From Xestospongia bergquistia (lineage: Eukaryota > Porifera > Demospongiae > Haplosclerida > Petrosiidae), in NCBI GenBank assembly GCA_963965975.1, contig OZ014412.1, positions 4,404,501 to 4,468,500 on the forward strand: a DNA stretch of 64,000 nt, written 5' to 3'. How positions within the stretch are numbered: the first letter of the stretch is position 1; each line of letters begins with the position of its first letter. Below, piece by piece: positions 18,856-29,817 of the stretch. Below the pieces are notes generated by a model that made no database searches, was not told the origin of the DNA, and saw nothing but the letters and a program-made list of their open reading frames with translations. The position numbers and the translations under genes are program-made.

Positions 18856-19151
18856 GTCTGTGTCGCTCTATTTTATGTGTAAGACAAAAAGAACACACGA
18901 GAATTCTACAATAGCAGTTTTCGCCCTCCAAGGTTTGGAAAATTTCCCTTCCGGAGATATACTGAAGTATACGGTTCAAGAGATTTAATTATTATCTAAT
19001 TAATATTAATAATAAAATATTTTTATAGTTAAACAATATTCATATATCTCTGACTGTGAGCCACCCACGTGTTCATGCCACCCTTTTTTTGGAGCGTTTA
19101 TCAAATGGGGTGGACTGTTGTTGCAAATTTGAGGTGGATCTCAGTTTGAAA
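18856..19151. promoter_or_regulatory. Divergent promoter region of TTC3 and the MAM/cadherin receptor gene
   Basis: The two start codons diverge across 296 bases. The stretch contains an AT-rich run (about 18985-19040) and no coding exon. The coupling is inferred from position only. Confidence 0.55.
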
Positions 19152-21271
19152 ATGGAGCAGATTACTCTCCTGACGTTGTTTCTTGCAGTAGCTGCGATGC
19201 TGCATTCTTCACAGTCCAGTAAGTGCAGAAATTGCTGCTGCAAATTGTAACATCATGGTTTATTATTGCTAATATTCAGTTATATACTTCATGGTTGAGG
19301 TGGCAACAAATGACTTCAGTATTAAGAATGAAGTGAAAATTCCACCAATTGACACTCTGAATGTGATAGTTGCAGCTGCTTTAATAATTGTACAGTTCAT
19401 AGCATTTAACAGTTATGACAAGTGTACATTCTATCATAACAATATATATAATATTGTATGTTATAATTGCTGAAAAAAATTTGTTATATCCTTCACTGTT
19501 GTGGGTGGCAACAATCACTTCAGTACTAAGAATGAAGTGAAAATTCCACCAATTGACAATAGTTACAGCTGCTATAATAATTGTAATAGACTATAGTTCA
19601 TAATAATTAACACTTATGACAAATGTAAAATACATTATAATGTGAGCTACCATTGCTACAAAAATGCGCCAATTTCTGTGTCATCATCTTCTTTCTCTTT
19701 CTTGTACCAGTTTATATTACAAAGCAAACATGTACTTTTGAGATGACAGGTGATTTGTGTGGGTGGGAGGAGCAAGTGGAACAGGGAGAGGGAGATCATG
19801 GAGTGGTACGTGCCAGTAAATCCAACTTACCAGGACATCCATCAATGGATTTTAACCCAGGAACAGTAAATGGTAAGGTAATAAAAATATACATCCATCT
19901 GTCTGTCCATGTGTCCAGCACTCATTCATTTATCCATCCATTTAATAACAATCCATCCATTTATCAACATCCATTCATCCATTCAGGTTCATATTACTAC
20001 TACAAGAGACCAGACAGTTATCCTAATCAAGTCTACATACTGACTTATCCCTCTCAAAAGTTCATTATTAATATGACCTTTGCATTTTATATGTCAGGAC
20101 CTCAAGCATTAAGAGTCGTACAATCAAATGTCATGGGTTTTGATATCGTATCAAATTATACCTGGACTGGGAACAATACACAAAAATGGGAACAGGCAAC
20201 AATCCAATTTGGAACTCCTGATCTCATGTACGGTATTTCCTTCGAGTCACCTACTCTATCAGAAGAGTATGGAGAGGCACCTCTTGAAGGTCCACTACTC
20301 TTAGCTTTAGATAATATCCAACTAACATTCGGACTACCCTGTCAATTTAGTGTATTAAATGTCCCAGGAAACCTTCTATTATCACCACAACCTTCCTCTC
20401 TTGATATACCTTTGGGTCAGGTGACTACAGTTCAATTTGTAGCCTCTTCAACTATATGTCCTGGTGGTCCATTTCTCTACACTATAGAATCAAGTAGATA
20501 CTGGAAAATGTTGTGATTAGTTAGCAATGCTTTCTTCAATTTTAGATAATGTGACAGCTCTGGGTCCCATCTTCTCTTTAAATGTCACTTCTGGAAAACT
20601 TACTGTTGATGCTACTGGACCACACTTGATTGGGAAAGGTGTTCCCCTCGGAATACTTACAGTCAGTTGTTATATACCAAATGGTTGAGCTTCCTGTACA
20701 TTTACATGTTATACACATCTCTTGTACACACATTTACACACACACATCACACATCACACACACATCACACATCACACACACATCACACACACACACACAC
20801 ACAGGTTAGTGTTTATGTACAAGATTCAGATTACTTACAAAACGGAGATGTCTTCAAGAAATACACTGTACTCCATTTCCAACAAGATCCAACAATAATT
20901 GTATACTCACCTAAGAGTATTAACATTGACATAGGTCAAGAATTCACCTATCTCCTCAATGCCAGTTCAGCACTGAACACAACACTACATTACAACAATA
21001 TAACAAGTATGTATAAATAGTAGATACTTCTTATTGTCACTAACCTACACAACCATCCTTTCAATTTTACTGATATTTTTGAAGCTATCTATTATCTCCT
21101 CTGTTAATTATTTTACTGTTTTGTATAGCATCTCCTTCATCATTGGCTGTTGCTGTCAGTTTAAGTGGAAATATATTACATGGAGTATTTGGTTATCAAC
21201 ATTTAGTGGATGTAATAAAATGGAATATTTCACCATCTATTACTGTAAGTCATTACCTCTACACCTCAAGT

Positions 21272-21325
<54 letters not shown>

Positions 21326-24300
21326 TTCTCTCTCCAGATACCAATAGTCGACTCATATAATGAAATATTAAATCACACAATACAGTTGATCATACTCAAC
21401 CAAAATGTACCTGTATTTAACCAACAACAATACATATTTACACACACTGAGAACAATAAGCCTACAGTCCTTGGGTACATACTTGTTAGTGATTTGAATT
21501 CACAGCAATGTGCAGGTAAGGATGGCTCTATCCTAATCAGTTCATCCATCATTCATCAATTAATCGCTCTATCTTCACTCTTTTTAGATCTTGATGTACA
21601 AATCAATTCCACTGACACACAAGTCACTGGTATCTTCACTCTTCATTATATAAATGTACTCACAGTCCTGCCAAATTTCTGCACCTTTGGTTTATTTGTC
21701 TCAGTTCAACTAGACTATGAAGACAGGTCTGAGTACTTGTTCAATGTCACAGCTCGTAATACTCAGGGAATTATAACTGTTGCCATGGTTACTGTACAAG
21801 TAATTGGACAGAATGAGTATGCCCCTGTAATAACTCCATCAATGTAAGTATAAATGTACTGAGTACATAAGTCACCATCAGGGTTGGAGTCAATTACATA
21901 AGAATGATTACAATTACAATTACACACTGATTATGCAAGGTGATTGCAATTACAATTATAAGGAAAAAAACATGATTACAATTATGATTATGATTACAGA
22001 GCCATGATTACGATTATAATGACAGTATATATAGGCTTTTTTCATTCAGCTGCAAATATGCAAGGTGTAATCAGTCTAATCACATGTTCTTTAATGCATC
22101 ATTTCATAAATTTATACCAGCAGATGCTAGCACGTACTTGTTCCAGGTACTACTTGCAAAGGCTATTGTAATTGATGTAATCATCTTTGATTATAGCAAT
22201 TACTTTGACTGTTAATGATTATGATTACTGATTACACTATTTATGGAAAGTTGATTATGATTATGATTGTGATTACAACAAAAAATGTAATTGATTGTAA
22301 TCAATTACTATTACGATTGTAATCAGCCCCAACCCAGGTCACCATGGAAACAGTCACAGTGCAACATATAACTCATTGATATATAATATGTTCATTATAT
22401 TTGCTAAAGAATATTCATACCAAGAATTCTCCATATATGACATGTACATGTTCAGATATTAGATTTGCTAACACCTTTCTCTTTCCTTTCTTTAAAGGAT
22501 AAATGTTCATGTCTCAGATTATGAACCAGTTAATAATTTAGTTATTGAGTTAGATGCTACAGACAATGATAAAGGATCTGATGGCAAGCTATCATATGCT
22601 ATTACCCTCGGCAATACTCAGTACTTTAAGCTCAATAAAGTATCTAATGGAGTAGTTAGAGTTGAGATTAAACACTCACCTATTGAACCCAATGAGTATC
22701 TCCTCGAAGTGACTGTCTCTGACGAGGGTACTCCTTCTCTGAGTGATGTGTCAACTATTACAGTAACTGTAATAGCAAGTGGAGAAATTAATTGTAATGA
22801 ATCTGTATTTGGTAAGTAGATAGATAAATTGACAAATGGACAGACTGACAAAAATTCTTTTTTTTTCTATTTAGGACCTCCCATAATTACAGGCGCTCCT
22901 GATTTAATTACTCCAGCAATTAGCTCAGACATCACATTACAATGTAACTTCACCTCCAATCCACTCTCCTATCTTGTACAATGGTACAAATCCCTCCTTA
23001 AGAACCCACTCTCACAACAAAAACTCACCTCGAACAATCATTACACATTATCTGATAATACATTAACAATAAATTCTATCACATCTACTGACATTGGCAC
23101 TTACACCTGTAACATCACTAACCAATGTGGCAGTATCATATCTGACATTCATATCTTGTACATCATTCGGTATCCAATACCCCCCACAGATCTCTCAATA
23201 TCTCAGGGCCCTTTCCAACAGTATGTATCCCTATTATGGACTCCACCCTCTACATCTATCTCTTCTCCTGTATCTGGGTATTATGTCCAACTACAAGAAG
23301 ATGGAGGGAATTTTCAAACATATCAGACCTTGTCGTATTATACATCACATGCTAAAAAGGTATCCAAGACTACAGTGATTGGATTAAAACCTGGACTTAA
23401 TTATACAGCAGTTGTATTTGCTTATAATCAATACTTTGAGAGTGGATCTAATCTTGTTACATTCACTACACAAACTAGTGGTGAGTTAAATCACATTAAT
23501 TATACTTTGCTAACACTAGCATTTCAATATCATATCAACTGTGATCACATCAATATCATATATATCACTGAGATCACATCAATATCATTATAACCTTTAC
23601 TATGGATAGCAAATATGAGTATAAGCAGATAAGTAGCATGTATAGATGGATAGTTCACATGTTGATGTAGTGTCAAAGATACTAGTGCTACTGTGAAATA
23701 CCTGTTGCTACTATAACTAAAAATTTTTAATAGCTATATAAAAAGTAACTTTAGAGAAATAAAAGAAAAAAGAAAATTGACATTGTTATGTTGAGCCAAA
23801 AGAGCTGACTCAACTCATCCAAGAGGGCCTCCTACTTAGTATCCAGGATTCCTACCTACAGCCAAACCGCTTCAGCTGCTAGACACAGCACTCACTAGTT
23901 ACGTTTAATGCATGATAACTCTCAGATGAGGTAATCCTGGCTGGAGTGTTGCCCCTCATTTCAAACTATAATCAAATGCCACACTTTGATTCACAACATG
24001 TGATCCTTTTTCTTACATAGCTCCTAAATTAGCATTCTTTAATTCAACCACTTTACTTAATAATTCTTTGATGATTAAATGGGAGCTGGAATATACTGGT
24101 GGATCACATGATATTCAAATGATTATAACTATCCAATCAAATGAGTTACAACAACGTAAGAGATCTATCACACCTGAGTCAATGTCGTTTGATGTCGGAG
24201 TTAATGATAATGTATTAGTTACACCTGCTTTACTCTATGGACGTAGCTATCATGTAATGGGTGTGGTTAATAGTGAATATGGGAGCCGGAAACACAATAC

Positions 24301-27300
24301 AATAGGTAAGTGATGTTTTTATAATTTGATATTGATGCATTGCACAATTGATTCAGTGCTAACTTCTAGTTGATACTACTTACTGTATTGTATAATATGC
24401 CATGTAACCCTATGTTAACTCAATATTGATACTATAATGTTACAATAGAAACTAATAATTATGATGTTCCACTCTAGCTTTTGTTGGTATACAAGAAACA
24501 CTCTATTGTCCATTCTCATTGAACTCCACCTGTCACTGGAACTTAGAATATGGTGTACTTAGCTTGGCTGCTTCAGCTATCTCACCAAGACCGACCACTG
24601 ATGCTTCAGGGAGCTCTTCAGGAGTCTATGTAATGAGTACTACCACTGTCAACTTAGAAACTCTTCCCTTGTTGAGTTTTCCAAGTATTAACTATATATG
24701 TGGCTTTTCTTTCTACTATCAAGTCAACAACAATATCAGACTGAGACTGGGATCACAACATGAGAATGAGTCCTTAATATGGGCCAGTCCCATCGGAGAT
24801 ACCACAGATTGGACCTACATAGAAGTTCCATTTGGAACGCTCCCTATCAGTCTCAGTACCAAATCGTTAGAGTTCTCAATGGAAGTAATTGGAACCCCCT
24901 CTGTGTTATCATTTGCAGCTGTTGATGACATATCTCTATATTTTTGCTTACCTTGCAATTATACATCACTGAACAAAGGTTTGTAATTGTCTGCCTGTCT
25001 CTCTATCTGTCTCTCTACTTACTGTGTTCTATTCTACAGATTCAATTAAGCTCTCATTTAAAAATCATTCCAATATTTACATTCGAGAGGACCAAGTTAT
25101 AACTATACAGGTACATACAGGTACACGTACATTTACACATGCATTCCCCTTCTAGACTACTGTTGCAGACTGTCCTAATCCAATCCTCAACTACACTATA
25201 CTAACTGGTATGTTACATGTACTCACATATTACATTACATATATAATATGTCACTTGGCTAAAATTAGTGATACCAAACCAGCTGGTTTCAAATTTACAC
25301 ATACCTAACTCAAGAGAAGGTATTGTTCAAGTCACTGATATCACAAATGATATTGCTGAGGCTGGAACTGTTGGATATCTTAAGGTAAGCAAAAAAAATC
25401 CCATAACAGTACCCACGTATACTTCATGCATGAATGATAAGGTTTTGTATTTTGTAGATACATGTTGAGCTTGTAGGAGCTGATTACAAACATGTTGGAA
25501 GGTCTCTGGGAAAATCTGCTGTTATTAGTTTTGTCATTTCTGAAAAGTTTGAAAACTGTTCCTATCTCAAGTTCTGTGACTTTGAAAATGGACCATGTGA
25601 CTGGGAGCTAAGTGACCAATCAAATACAGGCATTGTTAGCAGATTAGAAGCAGGAAACCACATTCTATATAGCACCCCACAATCTAATGATCTTATTCAA
25701 ATAATTGGGTTACAAACAATCAATGACAGTTATTGTGGGATCAGCTTCATCTTTCAAACACAGAACACAACTCTCCAAGTCTCTGTTTCTGGACTGGGTG
25801 TGGTTTGGTCTAGTATTGCAGCAATGGATGATACACTATCATATGCTAACTCCAGTGAAATCTGGAAGATTGCATCCATCTACATTGACATCCAAAGTAC
25901 AGAAATGAGACCAACAAGAGAGATTATGCTTGAAATGGTCGTTAATAAAGTGGGTGTTGATAATGTCAAATTTGTTGCCATTGACAACATCACTTTACAT
26001 CCTTGTGTGGATTGTGAAGCACAAGGTATGTCTCGTGTCTTACATGTACATGTACATTATATAGTCCCCTTTTTTGTAGAGTGCAGCTGTATCTCTTGTA
26101 TCCAGCAATGTTCAACAGATCCTTGTCAAAGTGGCTATTATTTATCTTTAGAAGTCAATCAATGTCGTCCCTGTCCAAGGGGACATTAGTAAGTCCCATC
26201 CACTTACAAGCAATATAATTTTTTGTTACATTTAGTTGTACAAGTTGGCAAACTTTACCAATACCCTGTTCACCTGGTACATATAGTGATATGACAGCTG
26301 CTTCAGAAGTTAACAAATGCTTGGTGAGTAACAGATCATTAGCTGTTATGTTATCATGTCAGTGTATCTAGGATTGTCCTAAAGGAACATACTCACTGCA
26401 AACTGGTTCTACTACGTGTCAAACTTGTCCAACTGGTTATAATTGTTCAGACCCAGCTAGTATTCCATTAGCTAGCAGCTGTGAATTTCTACCAACTATG
26501 ACTATTCCATTAGCTAGCAGCTGTGAATTTCTACCAACTATGACAACTAACAGCACTACTATAGAAAGTATAGGAGAAATGAACAGACGGACAGAAAGAC
26601 AGATGGACAAATAAAGACATTTAGATATTAAGACAGAATAATAGACAGACAGACAGATAAAGACATTTAGATATTAAGACAGAATAATAGACAGACAGAT
26701 AGATAAAGACATTTAGATATTAAGACAGAATAATAGACAGACAGACAGATATACAATGGATAGAGAGACTAACAAACAAATGGATCAACCATATAAACAA
26801 ATAGACAGACTCACAAACAAACAAACAACAAACCAATGGACAGACTGATAAGCTAATGTACAGACCAACTAATAAATGGATAATAAATTATAGTCTCAAT
26901 ATTTATTTATTTCTCTTTAGCTTCAGTTAATGTATTTATTGCTGCTATTGTTGGAGGTTGTATTGGTGCTTTACTAATGAGTATAATTATTATAATAATA
27001 ACTTGTTATTATTGCTATCAAAGGAAAAAGAAAAGTCAGTATTACTGTGTGTCATATAGTTATCATTAATAATATATAATAGTAAATTTGAGAAGAAAGA
27101 GAGAACATCAAATGTACAAAGATAATTTCTATATTAATACAGACAGGTAAAAATTAACAATTTAAAATTAAAAAGTACCTTTATCTTTGCAGACATCATG
27201 CTTCAAAGACTGACACAGTTAGAACAGCATCTACTATCTTGGTAAGTGTTATCATGGATACATAGATTATTTTACATGTATCTTTTTATACAGTCAATGA

Positions 27301-28014
27301 AAGGAAAAATAACTGAGTATGGACTCAATGTAAGATGTACCAATGTACCAATATACCAACGTACCAATGTACTAATATACCAATATACCAATGTACTAAT
27401 ATACCAATATATCAATGTACCAATGTACTAATATACCAATATATCAATGTACCAATGTACTAATATACCAATGTACCAATGTACTAATATACCAATATAC
27501 CAATGTACTAATATACCAATATATCAATGTACCAATGTACTAATATACCAATATACCAATGTACCAATACACCAATATACTAGTAAATACATCAGTGTAT
27601 AAATGTACCAATGTGCTAGTGTACCATCAACCATTATACCAATACACCAAAACACCAATGAACCACATTAATCTGTAGTTAACAATATCATTCTCCTCCT
27701 CCCTTTACTAGGCCTATCATAATCCTGCCTTTGAGAGTGGATCATCAGATGAAGATACTGAACAAAGTCAAACAAATGTTCTTGCAAAAGATATGAAGAA
27801 TGTCAGTGTTGGTCGAGTAGTCAGTCGTGATCCTACAATAGCATCTCTAAATAGTTTAGATGTTAAAGTTGACTGGCCGGACACAAATCCATTTGTCCTC
27901 AGTCCCAGTGAAAGTAACATTAGTGCTCTAATTGAATTAGAAGATGAAGATGACCATGTCTGGGAGGCTTTGAAGAGAAAGAAGAAACAAAATAAAAAGG
28001 AGTCCAAGTTTTAG
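19152..28014 (+). CDS. Large type I receptor-like protein: MAM, cadherin-like, Ig, FN3, MAM, MAM, cysteine-rich, one membrane helix, cytoplasmic tail
   Basis: Twenty-two exons with consistent phases: 19152-19218, 19711-19872, 19987-20493, 20546-20661, 20805-21006, 21129-21244, 21338-21515, 21588-21843, 22498-22811, 22875-23480, 24021-24305, 24478-24978, 25040-25110, 25156-25207, 25269-25384, 25458-26025, 26080-26188, 26236-26323, 26372-26567, 26921-27038, 27193-27241, 27712-28014, giving about 1,659 residues. In order: signal peptide (MEQITLLTLFLAVAAMLHSS), MAM (about 30-195), cadherin-like region with ATDNDKGSDGKLSYAI (to about 640), Ig (WYK, then DIGTYTC), FN3 (740-840), FN3-like (842-936), MAM (937-1103), linker, MAM with CDFENGPCDW (about 1220-1370), ephrin-receptor-like cysteine repeats (CPKGTYSLQTGSTTC), one helix (VFIAAIVGGCIGALLMSIII) and an acidic-then-basic tail ending KKESKF. 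No kinase or phosphatase domain is seen. A role in adhesion or recognition is inferred from the ectodomains; I know no named orthologue. The TM exon needs a weak donor (CA/gtatta) for the long tail. Confidence 0.82.
19275..19625. repeat. Tandem duplication in receptor intron 1
   Basis: A ~170-base segment containing gaatgaagtgaaaattccac occurs at about 19285-19450 and again, diverged, at about 19500-19625. The short ORF over the first copy has no recognisable product, and the splice from exon 1 (donor at 19219) to exon 2 (acceptor at 19710) skips both. Confidence 0.7.
20720..20803. repeat. CA-rich microsatellite before a receptor exon
   Basis: Runs of cacatcacaca and (ca)n end in acacag immediately before the exon starting at 20805. 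Confidence 0.8.
21275..21337. repeat. (CT)n microsatellite serving as a polypyrimidine tract
   Basis: The CT run ends in tctccag and is followed directly by the exon at 21338. It supplies the whole pyrimidine tract of this acceptor. Confidence 0.85.
21879..22337. mobile_element. Non-autonomous hAT-like element (MITE), 459 bp, in a receptor intron
   Basis: The left end CAGGGTTGGAGTCAATTACA is matched by the reverse complement of the right end, CTGGGTTGGGGCTGATTACA. The element is flanked on both sides by the 8-base direct repeat GTCACCAT (21871-21878 and 22338-22345). Terminal repeats starting CAGGG-like and an 8-base target duplication are the signature of the hAT superfamily. The interior is AT-rich, full of gattacaatta-like repeats, and has no ORF, so it would depend on a transposase made elsewhere. 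It lies in the intron between the exons ending at 21843 and starting at 22498. Confidence 0.82.
23481..24020. other. Receptor intron, 540 bp, no feature recognised
   Basis: This intron lies between the Ig/FN3 exon and the next FN3-like exon. The left part is AT-rich. The segment at about 23790-23960 is less AT-rich than its surroundings and might be an old insertion, but I found no terminal repeats. Confidence 0.5.
26459..26542 (+). repeat. 42-bp in-frame tandem duplication in the juxtamembrane exon
   Basis: The stretch encoding IPLASSCEFLPTMT occurs twice in a row in the exon ending at 26567. The downstream orphan copies of this exon (38.97, 51.88 and 59.05 kb) carry it once. The duplication is in frame and adds fourteen residues between the cysteine-rich repeats and the membrane helix. 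Confidence 0.85.
26590..26755. repeat. 46-bp minisatellite in the intron before the membrane exon
   Basis: Units of about 46 bases containing agacatttagatattaaga followed by cagaataatagacagacag. The same minisatellite, with varying copy number, sits in the same intron of each orphan cassette (39040-39245, 51950-52150, 59135-59340). Confidence 0.85.
27328..27660. repeat. Degenerate taccaatgtaccaatatacc minisatellite in the last receptor intron
   Basis: Ten-base steps (accaatgtac, taatatacca) repeat for about 300 bases between the 49-base exon and the last exon. The orphan cassettes carry shorter versions (39825-40110, 52730-52945, 59920-60130). The ORFs drawn across it are repeat artefacts. 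Confidence 0.85.
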
Positions 28015-28379
28015 TGTTTTCACTATATGTCATAATACCAAAGACTAGTTGATATTTAATAACACTCTTTATTTTAATTGTAATAGATTTTTGATATACT
28101 TTTATACATTTCTTAGTAACATAACTTTTTAGTTTAATATCTTCAATCTGATTAAATGAGCCTGTGGTTTCATATAGACATCACAGGGAAAGGGAAGTCA
28201 TTACATTTCCTATGTCATTGATGTAGTTACAACACTGTTATAGGATAATTATTACTTCATTACTAAATGATATAATATTGAGATAGCAGAAAGAGGTTGA
28301 TTTATTAAACATTATATTGACAATGCATTAACAAAGTATATAGTACAAACTATCACGTTGTATAATTACATTAACTCAA
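28015..28379. other. 3' flank of the receptor gene, no gene seen
   Basis: AT-rich sequence that recurs after the other tail cassettes (for example 40472-40821 and 53298-53660). It is the convergent spacer between the receptor tail (+) and the TRIM gene (-) of each module. The minus strand contains AATAAA-like signals near the TRIM side (about 28300). Confidence 0.6.
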
Positions 28380-28500
28380 TATATTACTAGTTTGTTATTA
28401 CCCCTATCACAAACATAGAAACATCCATCTCTGTCAAATGTCACTCCAAATGGAGCATTAAACTGACCCACACTGCTACCATGTCCTCCAAAATAACAGA
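28380..28500 (-). pseudogene. Remnant of a TRIM-NHL C-terminus (module 1)
   Basis: On the minus strand this encodes the last NHL blade seen in the intact TRIMs (GGHGSSVGQFNAPFGVTFDR, then a CDRG-like end), about 40 codons. It is cut off at about 28500, where the 73-bp satellite begins. It sits exactly where a TRIM gene is expected after the receptor tail, so it is what is left of the first module's TRIM. Confidence 0.8.
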
Positions 28501-29185
28501 GTCTTCACTCATTGTAAGATGTACCAATATACCAACAGTGTATCAATATACCACTGTGCTAATATACCTGTGTATTAAACTAGTGTTCAATATATACCAA
28601 TGTACCAACAGTGTATTAATATACTACTGTACTAATATACCTGTGTACTACACTAGTGTTCAATATATACCAATGTACCAACAGTGTATTAATATACCAC
28701 TGTGCTAATATACCTGTGTATTAGACTAGTGTTCAATATATACCAATGTACCAACAGTGTATTAATATACCACTGTACTAATATACCTGTGTATTACACT
28801 AGTGTTCAATATATACCAATGTACCAACAGTGTATTAATATACTACTGTACTAATATACCTGTGTACTACACTAGTGTTCAATATATACCAATGTACCAA
28901 CAGTGTATTAATATACCACTGTGCTAATATACCTGTGTATTAGACTAGTGTTCAATATATACCAATGTACCAACAGTGTATTAATATACCACTGTACTAA
29001 TATACCTGTGTATTACACTAGTGTTCAATATATACCAATGTACCAACAGTGTATTAATATACCACTGTGCTAATATACCTGTGTATTAGACTAGTGTTCA
29101 ATATATACCAATGTACCAACAGTGTATTAATATACCACTGTACTAATATACCTGTGTATTACACTAGTGTTCAATATACTAATGT
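28501..29185. repeat. 73-bp satellite array, about 9 copies, with a three-unit higher-order pattern
   Basis: Units of 73 bases built on gtattaatataccactgtac, then taatatacctgtgtatta, then ctagtgttcaatatatacca. Variant units recur in the order A-B-C-A-B-C-B-C (actactgtac/tactacac, accactgtgc/attagac, accactgtac/attacac), so the array grew by duplicating blocks of about 219 bases. A second array lies at 47150-48090. Confidence 0.9.
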
Positions 29186-29329
29186 ACTAGTTTACTAATT
29201 TACCAATGTACCAACCATTGTATCAATATAACATACCAATATACCAATGTACATCATCTGTCCAATGTTCTATTATTCTATTGTATAATATAATATTGAT
29301 CTTTTATTATATAATTAATCATCTACATT

Positions 29330-29470
29330 TTGTGTAACCACTCAATCTCATCCTCTTCACATTAATCTGTAGTTGACAATATCATTCCCTTATTTCCTTT
29401 ACTAAGCATAATCTTGTCTTTGAGAGTAGATCAAATTAAGATACTGAACCATTTCAAACAATCATTTCCT
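29330..29470 (+). pseudogene. Decayed copy of the receptor tail exon (module 2)
   Basis: Contains attaatctgtagttgacaat, tttactaagcataatcttg and tttgagagtagatcaaattaag, a diverged match to the last receptor intron and the start of the last exon (27665-27760). The acceptor AG and reading frame are gone and the rest of the exon is absent. Confidence 0.7.
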
Positions 29471-29817
29471 ATGTCTTTGATGTAGTGACAAAAAGACTAG
29501 TTGATATTTGATAACACTTTTTATTTTAATTGTACAAGATTTTTGATATACTTCTGTACATTTCTCAGTAACACAATGTTTCAGTTTAATATCTTCAATC
29601 TGATCAATGAGTGGTGTCATACAGACATCACATACAACCAAGAAAAGGGAAGTCATCACACTTGCTATGTCTTTGATGCAGTGACTAAGTGGCATATTAC
29701 CGAGATAGGGGAAAGAGGTTGATTTATTAAACATAATATTGAAAATGCATTAATAAAGTAAATAGTACAAATTAAATTATCATAAAGTACTACAAACTAT
29801 TTCATTGATTTATTATC

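Noticed and set aside
19056-19473. Small ORFs at the start of the receptor gene, some cysteine-rich
   Set aside because: They run over exon 1 and a duplicated intron sequence; the phase-correct splice from 19218 to 19711 gives a signal peptide followed by MAM.
27246-27431. Small ORFs over the taccaatgtacc repeat (also at 39735, 52641, 52667, 59825, 59851)
   Set aside because: Repeat-driven open frames inside an intron; they continue the duplicated linker exon region in the wrong frame.
26600-29180. Regular repeats that might suggest a CRISPR-like array
   Set aside because: They are head-to-tail minisatellites and a satellite without unique spacers, in a eukaryotic genome.
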